Shown here: one piece after another, positions 9,410-19,538 of the stretch | Position numbering within the stretch: the stretch's first letter is position 1 | Layout of the letters: each line of letters begins with the position of its first letter | Assembly (NCBI RefSeq): GCF_031085155.1 | Contig: NZ_JAVHUL010000004.1 | Span: 1-64,000 of the forward strand | Source of the DNA: Mesonia profundi | GTDB taxonomy: Bacteria; Bacteroidota; Bacteroidia; Flavobacteriales; Flavobacteriaceae | Length of the DNA stretch: 64,000 nt | Reading direction: 5' to 3' | The notes under the pieces: model-generated | What the model was told of the DNA's origin: nothing | Seen by the model: the letters and a program-made list of their open reading frames with translations, nothing else | Databases searched by the model: none | Program-made: the position numbers and the translations under genes

Positions 9410-10474
9410 TTACTTTTCTTTAATTTTTATTTCAAAAAGCTTGTCCCAGTTTTTACCCGTAACATATAACTTTTTTGTGTTTTTGTTGTAAGCAATTCCG
9501 TTAAGGACATTATCTTGACCTGCTATATCTTTAGTATTGTTAAGCTGGTCTCTTAATCCTCGCATATCAATAATTCCTTCAATAGCTCCGCTTTTAGGAT
9601 TAATAATTGCAATCCCATCTTTTTGCCAGGTATTGGCGTAAATTTTTCCTTCTACCCATTCCAATTCATTGAGTTTGGTAGATAGGGAAGTGTGGGTTAC
9701 CGGCTGAAAATAGCTTTCTTCTTCCAGCGTTTCTGGGTTAAGAATCCAAATTTTTTCGGTGCCGTCGCTCTTGTACAGTTTCTCGCCGTCATTGCACAAA
9801 CCCCAGCCTTCCTTACTTTCACTATAACTAAACGTTTTGAGTTGCTTTAAATTGTTGACGTCATAAATTATTCCTTCGCCAGAACGCCAAGTGAGTTGAT
9901 AGATCTTGTCATTAAGGATAGAAATTCCCTCCCCAAAATACATATCTTTTAGCTTTACTTTTTGTAAAACCTCTCCAGTTTCGTAATTCACTTTTCTCAA
10001 AGAAGAAAGTTTGTTTAATCCCGTTCCCTCATATAGAGTGTCTTTATAAAACTCCAAGCCTTGTGTAAAAGCATCGGGATCGTGAGGATAGGTGTTAATC
10101 ACCTCATAGGTGTAAATTTTTGGTGCTTTATTATGATGTAGAACCAATTCCTGTTGAATGCTGAAGTTTTCACCTTCCGTAAAGATTTTAGCTTCAATCA
10201 TATTTTTGCCTAGAGGCTTCTCTAAGTTGGCCGAAATAGTTTCGCTTGCCGCGGAAGAACCAATTTTTTGTTGGTGATAGAAATACTGAACCGAGTCTAT
10301 CGAAATCTTTTTGGGATTGCTTAAACTCACATTTATCGCATCTCCAGATTGTATTTTCTTGTTATTATGATCTATTTGAATAGAAATGGATTCTTTTTTC
10401 TCTTCTAGACCATCGCCACAAGAGGAGAGGATAGAGGCTAAAAAAATGATAAACAGGGGCTTATAGACGCGCAT
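9410..10474 (-). CDS. Glutaminyl-peptide cyclotransferase (plant/bacterial type), lipoprotein
   Basis: Converts N-terminal glutamine of peptides to pyroglutamate. 354 residues with a lipoprotein signal peptide (LSSC, Cys19). After an Ig-like N-terminal stretch of about 100 residues comes the five-bladed propeller domain typical of the family: FTQGLEFYKDTLYEGTG, FGEGISILNDKIYQLTW, WGLCNDGEKLYKSDGT, LNELEWVEGKIYANTW and NGIAYN. These repeat blades match the glutamine cyclotransferase family (papaya type), not the zinc-dependent animal type. In Bacteroidota exported proteins often begin with Gln after signal cleavage, so a periplasmic role in maturing them is plausible. First gene of a two-gene operon. 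Confidence 0.88.
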   Translation of the reverse strand: MRVYKPLFIIFLASILSSCGDGLEEKKESISIQIDHNNKKIQSGDAINVSLSNPKKISIDSVQYFYHQQKIGSSAASETISANLEKPLGKNMIEAKIFTEGENFSIQQELVLHHNKAPKIYTYEVINTYPHDPDAFTQGLEFYKDTLYEGTGLNKLSSLRKVNYETGEVLQKVKLKDMYFGEGISILNDKIYQLTWRSGEGIIYDVNNLKQLKTFSYSESKEGWGLCNDGEKLYKSDGTEKIWILNPETLEEESYFQPVTHTSLSTKLNELEWVEGKIYANTWQKDGIAIINPKSGAIEGIIDMRGLRDQLNNTKDIAGQDNVLNGIAYNKNTKKLYVTGKNWDKLFEIKIKEK

Positions 10475-10528
10475 AATAATTATCTTAAAATAGAGTGGCT
10501 AATTTAGTTAATTCCTTTCAAAAAAAGC

Positions 10529-10558
10529 TTGCTAAAAACGATATTCCTTGTATATTTG
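10529..10558 (+). promoter_or_regulatory. Promoter of the SRP RNA (-33 TTG, -7 TATATTTG)
   Basis: TTG at 10529-10531 and TATATTTG at 10551-10558 are 19 bases apart, the spacing of the Bacteroidota promoter consensus. The RNA's first paired base (10563) falls 5 bases downstream, where transcription should begin. This is the cleanest promoter in the window. Confidence 0.85.
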
Positions 10559-10562
10559 CACT

Positions 10563-10656
10563 GGCAAGTCCCACACAACCAGCTCCTGCTGAATCCCCCA
10601 GGGCGGGAACGCAGCAAGGGTACGCGGTCGTAGCGGTGTGATGTGGGTCGCTTGCC
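10563..10656 (+). ncRNA. ffs: Signal recognition particle RNA, small bacterial type (4.5S)
   Basis: A single long hairpin. The ends GGCAAGTCCCACA and the complementary TGTGGGTCGCTTGCC pair, and the tip contains the conserved domain IV loop: GCTGAATCCCCCAGGGCGGG, then AACGCAGCAAGGGTA. GCAGCAAGGG with its partner is the Ffh-binding signature. The RNA scaffolds Ffh for co-translational targeting to FtsY. A T7 run directly follows, making the closing stem its own terminator. About 94 bases, as expected for the Alu-less bacterial form. Confidence 0.95.
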
Positions 10657-10777
10657 TTTTTTTGTACCCAAAACTCAAGGATTTTTTCTCCTCCTTAGTG
10701 ACCTCTCTTTAGTAAATTCCTACAATTTTTTTCACTTTCGCTTCAAAAGTCGATATTTGTCTTTTATCTCAATCTAC

Positions 10778-11584
10778 ATGTCAAAACAAGTTGTATTAAT
10801 TACTGGAGCATCTTCAGGTATAGGGAAATCTATAGGGGAGTATTTGCATCAAAAAAATTATAAGGTTTATGGTACCAGCCGAAATCCTAAACAGAAAGAA
10901 CTTAACGGAATTCACTTTGTAGCACTCGATGTGACTTCTACGTCTACTATTTCTTCCGCTGTAGCGGAAGTACTTCAGCAAGAAGGAAAAATAGATTTTC
11001 TTATCAATAATGCTGGAATGGGAATTACAGGTCCTATTGAAGAAACGCCAGATGAAGAAATTAAAAAAGTTTTTGACACCAACTATTTTGGGGTAATCAA
11101 GGTCATCAAAGCGGTTTTGCCGAGTATGCGTGCTCAAAAAAGCGGTTTTGTGATTAATATTACTTCCATTGCAGGTTATATGGGATTGCCTTACCGCGGA
11201 ATTTATTCAGCCACCAAAGGAGCTTTAGAGCTTACTACCGAAGCTTTTAGAATGGAATTAAAAGAGTTTGGAATAAAAATGACCAATATCGCGCCGGGAG
11301 ATTTTGCAACCAACATCGCGGCAGGAAGATATCACGCGCCAGTAAAAGAAGATTCGCCTTATAAAAAGAATTACGGAAACACCTTGAAGCTTATGGATAA
11401 ACACGTATCTGGCGGGGAAGATCCTATTGTGATGGCCAAAAAAGTACATGAAGTGATGCAAGAAAAAAACCCTACAATTCATTATAAAGTAGGAGAGTGG
11501 TTGCAAAAAGCAAGTATCGCCTTAAAGCATATTCTACCCGATAAAATGTATGAAAAAATGCTGATGAAGCATTATAAACTATAA
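10778..11584 (+). CDS. Short-chain dehydrogenase/reductase (classical SDR)
   Basis: 268-residue NAD(P)-dependent oxidoreductase. N-terminal Rossmann motif TGASSGIG (about 8-15), NNAG motif, and catalytic Ser130, Tyr143 and Lys147 (YSATK). The sequence resembles the ungrouped classical SDRs annotated as short-chain oxidoreductases; substrate cannot be read off. Upstream in-frame codons from 10643 would overlap the SRP RNA terminator; a near-consensus box GATATTTG at 10752-10759 and the family start MSKQVVLITG support 10778. A near-palindrome (10954-10971) inside the gene resembles the dispersed TTCCGCGGAA repeat with four bases inserted. Confidence 0.9.
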   Translation: MSKQVVLITGASSGIGKSIGEYLHQKNYKVYGTSRNPKQKELNGIHFVALDVTSTSTISSAVAEVLQQEGKIDFLINNAGMGITGPIEETPDEEIKKVFDTNYFGVIKVIKAVLPSMRAQKSGFVINITSIAGYMGLPYRGIYSATKGALELTTEAFRMELKEFGIKMTNIAPGDFATNIAAGRYHAPVKEDSPYKKNYGNTLKLMDKHVSGGEDPIVMAKKVHEVMQEKNPTIHYKVGEWLQKASIALKHILPDKMYEKMLMKHYKL

Positions 11585-11614
11585 CTTTACCTTTACCTAA
11601 TAAAAACTAGTAAT

Positions 11615-12271
11615 ATGAAATTTTTTATAGATACCGCAAATTTAGATCAGATTAGAGAAGCCCAAGATTTAGGGGTTTTAGACGGAGTGACCACCAATCC
11701 TTCCTTAATGGCTAAAGAAGGAATTTCTGGAAAAGAAAGTATTCTACAACATTACAAAGATATTTGTGAAATTGTAGATGGCGATGTGAGTGCAGAAGTA
11801 ATTGCCACAGATTTTGATGGTATGGTTAAAGAAGGAGAAGAACTTGCCGCTTTACACGATCAAATCGTGGTAAAAATACCTATGATTAAAGAAGGCGTTA
11901 AAGCAATTAAATACTTTAGCGATAAAGGAATTAAAACCAATTGTACCTTGGTGTTTTCTGCAGGTCAGGCTTTATTGGCTGCCAAAGCAGGAGCTACTTA
12001 TGTTTCTCCTTTTATAGGAAGATTGGACGATATTTCTAGCGACGGACTTAGTTTAATTAATGAAATTAGACTTATTTATGACAACTATGGTTTTGCCACC
12101 GAAATTTTAGCAGCCTCTATACGACATACCATGCACGTTATTGACTGTGCCAAATTGGGGGCCGATGTGATGACGGGACCTTTAAGTTCTATTGAAGGTT
12201 TATTAAAACATCCCTTAACTGATATTGGATTAGAAAAGTTCTTAGCAGATTATAAGAAAACGAATGCTTAA
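11615..12271 (+). CDS. fsa: Transaldolase / fructose-6-phosphate aldolase family (short type)
   Basis: Class I aldolase of 218 residues, the size of the FSA/TalC group and shorter than classical transaldolase. [12 protein letters not shown] at the N-terminus, GVTTNPSL, Schiff-base lysine Lys87 in VVKIPM, and FIGRLDD are all present. Members act either as transaldolase in the non-oxidative pentose phosphate pathway or as fructose-6-phosphate aldolase; the sequence does not settle which. In Bacteroidota, where no other transaldolase may be present, the transaldolase role is likely. It follows the SDR by 30 bases and ends at a hairpin terminator. Confidence 0.9.
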   Translation: MKFFIDTANLDQIREAQDLGVLDGVTTNPSLMAKEGISGKESILQHYKDICEIVDGDVSAEVIATDFDGMVKEGEELAALHDQIVVKIPMIKEGVKAIKYFSDKGIKTNCTLVFSAGQALLAAKAGATYVSPFIGRLDDISSDGLSLINEIRLIYDNYGFATEILAASIRHTMHVIDCAKLGADVMTGPLSSIEGLLKHPLTDIGLEKFLADYKKTNA

Positions 12272-12328
12272 TCTATCCAGAGGGTTTAATTCCTTGAGGT
12301 TTCTGATTAAACATTAGGCATTCACAAT

Positions 12329-12358
12329 AAAAGAGTGCTCATTTGAGCGCTTTTTTAT
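12329..12358 (+). terminator. Terminator after the transaldolase-like gene
   Basis: Stem AGTGCTC / GAGCGCT (one G-U pair) with ATTT loop, preceded by A4 and followed by T6. The T-run overlaps the stop of the convergent lipoprotein gene. Confidence 0.75.
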
Positions 12359-13782
12359 TGGTTTAAAAACTGAAGGATTTTGTTTTCAAAATTGGGACTG
12401 TCTAAATTCAATTTATTTTGAACAATATTTCCTTTGTGGTCTAGGATTAAGACTTTATCTAAAAGACTTTTATAGAGGTAGCGTTTGTTCTTTCTATTTC
12501 TTATTTGGTACTCGAAATCTCTATCATAACCAAAGTTCTCAATAGATTTTAACCAAAGCTCTGTATCTTCTTCATCAATATTAACGGCGATAAAAGCTAA
12601 CTCTGGATATTTATTTCTAAGCTCATTAATAAGGTGATGGTGTATTTTATGACTTTCTTGGTATAACGACCAAGTATATGTAACAATAGGTTTTTTAGAA
12701 ATCTTACCGAGGTTTAATTTACCTCCATTAGCCGATAGCAGTTTAGCTTGAGATACGTTTTTTCCTATAAAATATTTCTTTTGTAAATTTCCTAAAGCTT
12801 TTAGTTCTGTCACTTGGTCTTTAGGAAGATCAAACTTATTTAGTAAATGAAGCGTAGAATCTATCTGGCTATCGTTCACCGAGAAGTTGATTTGTTTTTT
12901 AGCTAGGTTGCTCAAAAACCTATTTCGTAAACCTTTAATTTCAAATAGGCTGTCGGCAAGATGCAAGCGTTGCTTTAAGTTTTCTACGGTATTGACTCTA
13001 AAACAGTATTTTAAAGAGTCATTAAACTTATTTTTAATACAGTTTTCTATCGCTTTATTTTTTAGATAATTATCTAAAAAACGCTGATAAGTATAATAAG
13101 ACTGAATGGATTCATCATTAAAATTCACATCTTTTCTATAGGTGAAAAAATCTTCTGGGATTCTACTTCTAAAATCACTAAAATACCTGTTAATCAAATA
13201 GGCATAGCGTTCTCTTAAATCATAATACTCATAATCAATTGTTTTTTTGGCTACTTCCGTAAAGGTTTTAGAAAAATCATATTTATTTTTTAAAGAGGAT
13301 AATCTTTCCAATTTAAAATCCTTAATCGAATCGGTTTTTTGAGCAAAATCCTTCGGACTCATTTTATAATAGGAGAGAATAAGGTCGTTGTCTTTTTCAT
13401 TTAAAAGATACATCTCCATCAAGAAGTTGTTTTCCTGAGATTTATCTTTTGTGTACATTAAAGACTCGTCAAACTCATCCATATTTACACGTAAAAGTAA
13501 GCTATCTCCTTCTTCAATATAAAAAACTTGGCTTTCTGGCGAGTGCCTAAAGGTATAAAGTCCAGAAGAAAAATCTTTTTCTTTAAAAGAGTAAGAGAAT
13601 TTTTTATCCTCATTTAAAAAGATAGAATCAATAAGTATATTATCTTTTTCTAGGGTGATATAATCATTATTATTATTAACGATCTCTCCTCCTAAGTAAG
13701 TAGTCGTTTTTATAGCGGTATCATTTTTACATGAAAACAGCAAAAACAACAATGAAATTATTAAAAATAATTTAGAATTCAT
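12355..13782 (-). CDS. Lipoprotein with degenerate TlpA-like thioredoxin domain
   Basis: 475 residues; signal peptide with lipobox LLFSC (Cys18). The N-terminal third is a beta domain like the DUF4369-type modules that precede thioredoxin domains in Bacteroidota. The middle is helical and the C-terminus (about 355-475) has the TlpA/AhpC fold order: GKISKKPIVTYTWS, a helix, ELAFIAVNIDEED, then LILDHKGNIV. The usual WCxxC is replaced by WSLYQES, so both catalytic cysteines are gone. It is therefore not a thiol oxidoreductase of the usual kind; a binding or signalling role is possible. It stands alone. Fold assignment is moderate, loss of cysteines is certain. Confidence 0.75.
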   Translation of the reverse strand: MNSKLFLIISLLFLLFSCKNDTAIKTTTYLGGEIVNNNNDYITLEKDNILIDSIFLNEDKKFSYSFKEKDFSSGLYTFRHSPESQVFYIEEGDSLLLRVNMDEFDESLMYTKDKSQENNFLMEMYLLNEKDNDLILSYYKMSPKDFAQKTDSIKDFKLERLSSLKNKYDFSKTFTEVAKKTIDYEYYDLRERYAYLINRYFSDFRSRIPEDFFTYRKDVNFNDESIQSYYTYQRFLDNYLKNKAIENCIKNKFNDSLKYCFRVNTVENLKQRLHLADSLFEIKGLRNRFLSNLAKKQINFSVNDSQIDSTLHLLNKFDLPKDQVTELKALGNLQKKYFIGKNVSQAKLLSANGGKLNLGKISKKPIVTYTWSLYQESHKIHHHLINELRNKYPELAFIAVNIDEEDTELWLKSIENFGYDRDFEYQIRNRKNKRYLYKSLLDKVLILDHKGNIVQNKLNLDSPNFENKILQFLNQ

Positions 13783-13870
13783 TTGTAGTTATAAATCAAT
13801 AATATGAGCAATTATGAGGGAGTTACTACCCACAAATATAGAGTTTGAAAAGTCTTTGATTGTTAATTAG

Positions 13871-15577
<1,707 letters not shown>

Positions 15578-15591
15578 TTATTTGGGTGCAA

Positions 15592-15695
15592 GCCCGCGGG
15601 TCAGGCCTTCCTGTTTAGGTAAGCTATTCGTTGTAGCTTTTGCTTTGTAAAAACATCACAAAATGCTGCCACTGCTATCCTTTGTACATTTAAAA
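15592..15695. repeat. Possible dispersed intergenic repeat
   Basis: GC-rich non-coding text after the ABC-F stop (AGCCCGCGGGTCAGGCC, then GCTATTCGTTGTAGC and TGCCACTGCTATCC). From memory this resembles a repeat found between genes in many flavobacterial genomes. There is only one copy in the window, so the repeat nature is inferred, not shown. Confidence 0.4.
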
Positions 15696-15711
15696 ATAAT
15701 ATCATTTTTTT

Positions 15712-15745
15712 AAAACCTTTCTATTCAATTAGAAAGGTTTTTCTA
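15712..15745 (+). terminator. Terminator downstream of the ABC-F gene
   Basis: Perfect 11-bp stem AAAACCTTTCT / AGAAAGGTTTT with an 8-base loop and a following T-rich tract. It lies about 135 bases past the ABC-F stop, so the putative repeat would be inside the 3' untranslated region. Confidence 0.75.
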
Positions 15746-15767
15746 TTTTTAGGAAAAATTTATATAA

Positions 15768-17096
15768 ATGCAATCATTACCAAAAGGAAATAAGAAACTA
15801 TTGCATGCTTGGGCTTTTTATGATTGGGCCAATTCGGTGTATAATTTGGTGATTTCTTCAGCGATATTTCCCATTTTCTATGGAGCGCTAACCATTTTAA
15901 AAGATGACGAAGGCAATGTATTAAACGATAGCGTAGACTTCTTAGGAGTTGAATGGAATAACGATACCTTAATAAGTTATGTTACCGCATTAGCATTTTT
16001 AAGCGTCTCGATTTTGAGTCCGTTTTTAAGTGGAATAGCAGATTATGTAGGAAACAAGAAAAGCTTTATGAAGTTTTTCTGCTATATGGGAGCTGTTTCT
16101 TGTATTGGTTTATTTTGGTTCAATCTAGAACACTTATGGTTTGGGTTATTGTGTTATTATTTAGCGCTTATAGGTTTTTGGGGGAGCATAGTCTTTTACA
16201 ATTCTTACCTTCCAGATATCGCTTTTCCCAACCAACAAGACAGGATTAGTGCCAAAGGTTATTCGTTAGGATATATAGGTAGCGTGATTTTGTTGCTTAT
16301 CTGTTTAGCGATGATTCTTATGTATGATACTTTCGGTTTTGAAGATGAAAGTTTACTTACCAGGCTTTCTTTTGTACTCACTGGAGTGTGGTGGATTGGA
16401 TTTAGTCAGTATACCTATTATTACCTTCCGCAGGGAAATAAAAAGCAAAAACTAACGAGAAATGTAGTTTTTAATGGCTTTAAAGAACTGAAGCAAATCT
16501 GGAATAAAATCAAAGAAAACACTGAGTTAAAGCGATACCTTTATGCATTCTTTATGTACAGTATGGCGGTGCAAACCATCATGTTGATTGCGACTTATTT
16601 TGGAATCGAAGAATTAAACTGGGGCGAGCAAGACCCTACAACAGGGCTTATCATTAGTATTTTATTGATTCAATTGGTGGCTGTTTTAGGAGCAACCCTT
16701 ACTTCAAGGCTTTCAGCGAAACTAGGAAATATTAATGTGCTTATAGGCTTAAACCTCATTTGGATAGCCATTTGTTCATTTGCTTATTTTGTAGAAACGC
16801 CTTTTCAGTTTTACATCACCGCCGCGTTTGTTGGGTTGGTTATGGGGGGGATTCAGTCTTTATCAAGATCCACCTACTCTAAATTGCTACCAGAAAATGC
16901 GGTAGATACGGCCTCATATTTTAGTTTTTATGATGTTTCAGAAAAAATAGGAATTGTAATCGGGATGCTTTCTTATGGTTTCATCGCCCAAAAAACGGGA
17001 AGTATACGTACTACCATTCTCTTTTTTATTGTCTTTTTTGTATTGGGAGTCATATTTCTTTTACGAGTACCTAAACAAAATGTTAAAAATAAATAA
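15768..17096 (+). CDS. UMF1 (Atg22-like) major facilitator superfamily transporter
   Basis: 442-residue inner-membrane protein with about 12 hydrophobic segments. The N-terminus LHAWAFYDWANSVYNLVI is the hallmark of the UMF1 / Atg22-like group (YDWANSAY). Other hydrophobic helices follow in the usual 6+6 pattern with a polar central loop at about 225-250 (QGNKKQKLTRN). Yeast Atg22 effluxes amino acids from the vacuole; bacterial substrates are unknown. It lies between two unrelated genes and has no partner. Family call is good; substrate unknown. Confidence 0.87.
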   Translation: MQSLPKGNKKLLHAWAFYDWANSVYNLVISSAIFPIFYGALTILKDDEGNVLNDSVDFLGVEWNNDTLISYVTALAFLSVSILSPFLSGIADYVGNKKSFMKFFCYMGAVSCIGLFWFNLEHLWFGLLCYYLALIGFWGSIVFYNSYLPDIAFPNQQDRISAKGYSLGYIGSVILLLICLAMILMYDTFGFEDESLLTRLSFVLTGVWWIGFSQYTYYYLPQGNKKQKLTRNVVFNGFKELKQIWNKIKENTELKRYLYAFFMYSMAVQTIMLIATYFGIEELNWGEQDPTTGLIISILLIQLVAVLGATLTSRLSAKLGNINVLIGLNLIWIAICSFAYFVETPFQFYITAAFVGLVMGGIQSLSRSTYSKLLPENAVDTASYFSFYDVSEKIGIVIGMLSYGFIAQKTGSIRTTILFFIVFFVLGVIFLLRVPKQNVKNK

Positions 17097-17137
17097 ATTT
17101 TAGTTAAGTTTGTCTTACCCAAATAAATAACTTTATA

Positions 17138-18427
17138 ATGAAAAATATGAACCTATTTAAACGTCTTTTTTTAATCTTAACTGTGATTAGCTTGGCGAGT
17201 TGTGATAATGAACCTTTAGAAGGAGAGTTTGAGTCTTACAACCCAGGTACCAATTTAGAATCTAACTTTCAAGTAGATGTTGACGGAGTTACTTTTACTG
17301 CAGATCAATCTCAAATGGTTACTCAAAATGGAGTTACTAGTATTTCAGGAATAAAAAGTAATGGAACTTCGGTAATGATAAGTCTTATGGGAAGTGGAAC
17401 AGGAACCTATACTTTTGGCTCAGGCATTGCTGCAGGAGGTTATGCGGTAGCAGGTGAAACCCCTTACGTGATCGATAATGAAGATACGAGTGCAGAAGTA
17501 GTGATCACCGATTATGATATGCAAACAGGAGTGGCATCAGGAACTTTTAGCTATTCTGTAGTCCATACTGTTGAAGATGAAAATGGAGAAGACCTAGTAG
17601 AAACCAAAGCTTTGACCAATGGTATTTTTACCAATATTTCACTTACTTCAGATGAAGCACCTACTGATCTTAATACACTTTTTGAGGTAGAATTAGATGG
17701 AGATTTGTTTGCCAATGATGACGTGCAAGCAGTTTTAAATGAAGACGGACTTGCGATGCAGGTTCTTGTAGGAAATGAGCAGTTTGTAATCCAGATTTTT
17801 GATCCTAGTGTAGGAACGTTTACTTTAGGTAGTGACGCTGGAGCGGAAGGATTTATTTTATATGATGTAGATAGTACAAATGAAGAAAGTGCAGTATACT
17901 CCTCTGTTTCTGGTACATTGACCATTTCATCTTTAGATATGAATAACAACGTAGTTGCGGGTACGTTCTCAGGAGCTTTAGAAGAAGCTTTAGGCGAAGG
18001 TGCAGATATTGCGATGACCAACGGAGTATTTGAAGATGTTCAATTCTCTACGGAAGAATCTCCTAATATGGCTACAGCTACAATAGACGGAGAAGCTTTT
18101 GAAGCTAACGTATTTGCTTGGGCTTCCGTAACTGGGGGTTCTAGCTTTGCTATTGTTTTCGACAATGATTTAGATACAGATATACAACTTACGTTACCTA
18201 ATAATGTTGACGTAGGTACGTATTCTATTACAGATAGCCTAAATGATTATTCTGCTATGGTAACTTTAGATGCTGTCTCTTACGATTCGGTAGCTGATTC
18301 AGGAGAAATTGACATTACTTCGGCTGTAGGAGGTATTTTAGAAGGTACTTTTAACTTTACAGCAAAAGATAATGCTGGAAATGAGATTGTGGTTGAATCA
18401 GGCGTATTTGTATATGATAACAATTAA
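17138..18427 (+). CDS. Lipoprotein built of three related beta domains (DUF6252-like)
   Basis: 429 residues; signal peptide with lipobox LASC (Cys22) then an acidic mature protein. Three similar units of about 135 residues start at VDGVTFTAD (48), LDGDLFAND (186) and IDGEAFEAN (316). Each continues with a Gly-rich strand (GTYTFGSG, GTFTLGSD, GTYSITDS) and ends with a strand pair of the type SGTFSYSV, AGTFSGAL or EGTFNFTA. This resembles the DUF6252-type lipoproteins of flavobacteria. Internal triplication is seen; surface exposure and binding role are inferred. A strong terminator follows. Confidence 0.82.
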   Translation: MKNMNLFKRLFLILTVISLASCDNEPLEGEFESYNPGTNLESNFQVDVDGVTFTADQSQMVTQNGVTSISGIKSNGTSVMISLMGSGTGTYTFGSGIAAGGYAVAGETPYVIDNEDTSAEVVITDYDMQTGVASGTFSYSVVHTVEDENGEDLVETKALTNGIFTNISLTSDEAPTDLNTLFEVELDGDLFANDDVQAVLNEDGLAMQVLVGNEQFVIQIFDPSVGTFTLGSDAGAEGFILYDVDSTNEESAVYSSVSGTLTISSLDMNNNVVAGTFSGALEEALGEGADIAMTNGVFEDVQFSTEESPNMATATIDGEAFEANVFAWASVTGGSSFAIVFDNDLDTDIQLTLPNNVDVGTYSITDSLNDYSAMVTLDAVSYDSVADSGEIDITSAVGGILEGTFNFTAKDNAGNEIVVESGVFVYDNN

Positions 18428-18449
18428 TGAGATCTTAAAAGTATAGTAT

Positions 18450-18480
18450 AAAAAAAGCTCCCTAGTTGGGAGCTTTTTTT
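18450..18480. terminator. Bidirectional terminator between convergent transcripts
   Basis: Stem AAGCTCCC / GGGAGCTT with TAGTT loop, flanked by a run of A and a run of T, so it can stop the DUF6252-like gene on plus and the receptor-murQ operon on minus. Confidence 0.85.
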
Positions 18481-18498
18481 ATACTAGCTTAATTGGTA

Positions 18499-18723
18499 TT
18501 AAGAATCAAACATCGCTTTCATAATCGTATTGATTCCTTTATAGATAAGAAACATCGCGCCTCCACAAGCCAGAATGCCCAAGATTAAAACAGCAACATA
18601 TAAAGGATGTTCTCTATTGTTGAAAGCACTATAGATAACAGAAGGGCCTATAAACATGAGCGGTAAAGCTCCCGCCAAATACCTTACGCCCTTAAATAAT
18701 ACTTCTTTATTAGTTCTTTTCAT
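18499..18723 (-). CDS. Small membrane protein of the DUF6095 type
   Basis: 74 residues with two transmembrane helices (about GVRYLAGALPLMFIGPSVIY and AVLILGILACGGAMFLIYKG) and short polar ends. It matches the DUF6095 family of Bacteroidota as I recall it; no function is known. An in-frame TTG lies 18 bases upstream, but the ATG chosen here overlaps the end of murQ by 14 bases, as expected for translational coupling. Last gene of the receptor-DUF4249-murQ operon, which suggests an envelope role. Confidence 0.75.
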   Translation of the reverse strand: MKRTNKEVLFKGVRYLAGALPLMFIGPSVIYSAFNNREHPLYVAVLILGILACGGAMFLIYKGINTIMKAMFDS

Positions 18724-19537
18724 GTGTCTTAATATTTTCAATTGCTACTCTTACACTTCCGTGGAAATCTAATTGCTCACTGGCAACCTTATGGGTTACC
18801 TTGGTAGCTTCCATAATCATTTTAATTCCTCGTTGCACCAATTTTTCATTGCTCAGTTGCATATCAACCATCTTATTCCCTTTCACACGTCCCAACTGAA
18901 TCATCGTACTGGTAGAAATCATATTTAAAACCAACTTTTGAGCGGTTCCTGCCTTCATACGAGAACTTCCCGTCACAAATTCTGGACCTACAACCACTTC
19001 AATGGGGAATTGAGCTACCAAAGATAAGGGACTTCCAGCATTACACGTAATGCAACCTGTAATAATTTCTTGTTGGTTACAAAATTCAACCGCTCCAATC
19101 ACATAAGGAGTGGTGCCAGAAGCGGCAATTCCAATAAGAACATCAGTACTCGAAATTTGATGCTTCTTGAGATCTAGAACGGCCTGTTCTTTGCTGTCTT
19201 CGGCATTTTCTACCGCATCCCTAATCGCTTTTTCGCCGCCTGCAATAATACCAATCACCAATTCTTTCGAAACTCCAAAAGTAGGCGGACATTCGCTAGC
19301 ATCCAAAATTCCTAATCTTCCGCTGGTTCCTGCACCTATATAAAATAATCTTCCTCCATCTTTCAATTTAGCAACTACTTGTTGCGTTAATTTTTCTATC
19401 TGCGGAAGTGATTTTTCTACTGCTAGAGGAACACTTTGGTCTTCTTGATTTATAGTAGTGAGCAATTCTGTTAAAGACATTTTTTCTAAATGCTCGTGAT
19501 TACTGGATTGTTCTGTAGTTTTTATAAATTTTGCCAT
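18710..19537 (-). CDS. murQ: N-acetylmuramic acid 6-phosphate etherase
   Basis: Cleaves the lactyl ether of MurNAc-6-phosphate to GlcNAc-6-phosphate and D-lactate, a key step in recycling cell-wall sugar. 275 residues, one SIS (sugar isomerase) domain with GAGTSGRLG (68-76), the catalytic Glu82 in DASECPPTFG (equivalent to the general acid of E. coli MurQ), GIAASGTTPYV and GSSRMKAGTAQK. The start is 1 base after the DUF4249 stop and the end overlaps DUF6095, so it is in an operon with an outer-membrane receptor. No MurNAc kinase or transporter of known type is in the window. The enzyme call is firm. Confidence 0.95.
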   Translation of the reverse strand: MAKFIKTTEQSSNHEHLEKMSLTELLTTINQEDQSVPLAVEKSLPQIEKLTQQVVAKLKDGGRLFYIGAGTSGRLGILDASECPPTFGVSKELVIGIIAGGEKAIRDAVENAEDSKEQAVLDLKKHQISSTDVLIGIAASGTTPYVIGAVEFCNQQEIITGCITCNAGSPLSLVAQFPIEVVVGPEFVTGSSRMKAGTAQKLVLNMISTSTMIQLGRVKGNKMVDMQLSNEKLVQRGIKMIMEATKVTHKVASEQLDFHGSVRVAIENIKTHEKN

Positions 19538-19538
19538 A

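Noticed and set aside
10643-10777. N-terminal extension of the SDR
   Set aside because: It begins inside the SRP RNA and crosses its terminator; the Rossmann motif starts at 10778.
10814-11137. 107-codon open frame antisense to the SDR
   Set aside because: Shadow frame with no signal or motif; the SDR active site on plus is intact.
17551-18021. 156-codon open frame antisense to the triplicated lipoprotein gene
   Set aside because: Low-complexity Ser/Pro/Val-rich product with no motif; the plus frame has a signal peptide and regular repeats. It is a shadow of the coding strand.
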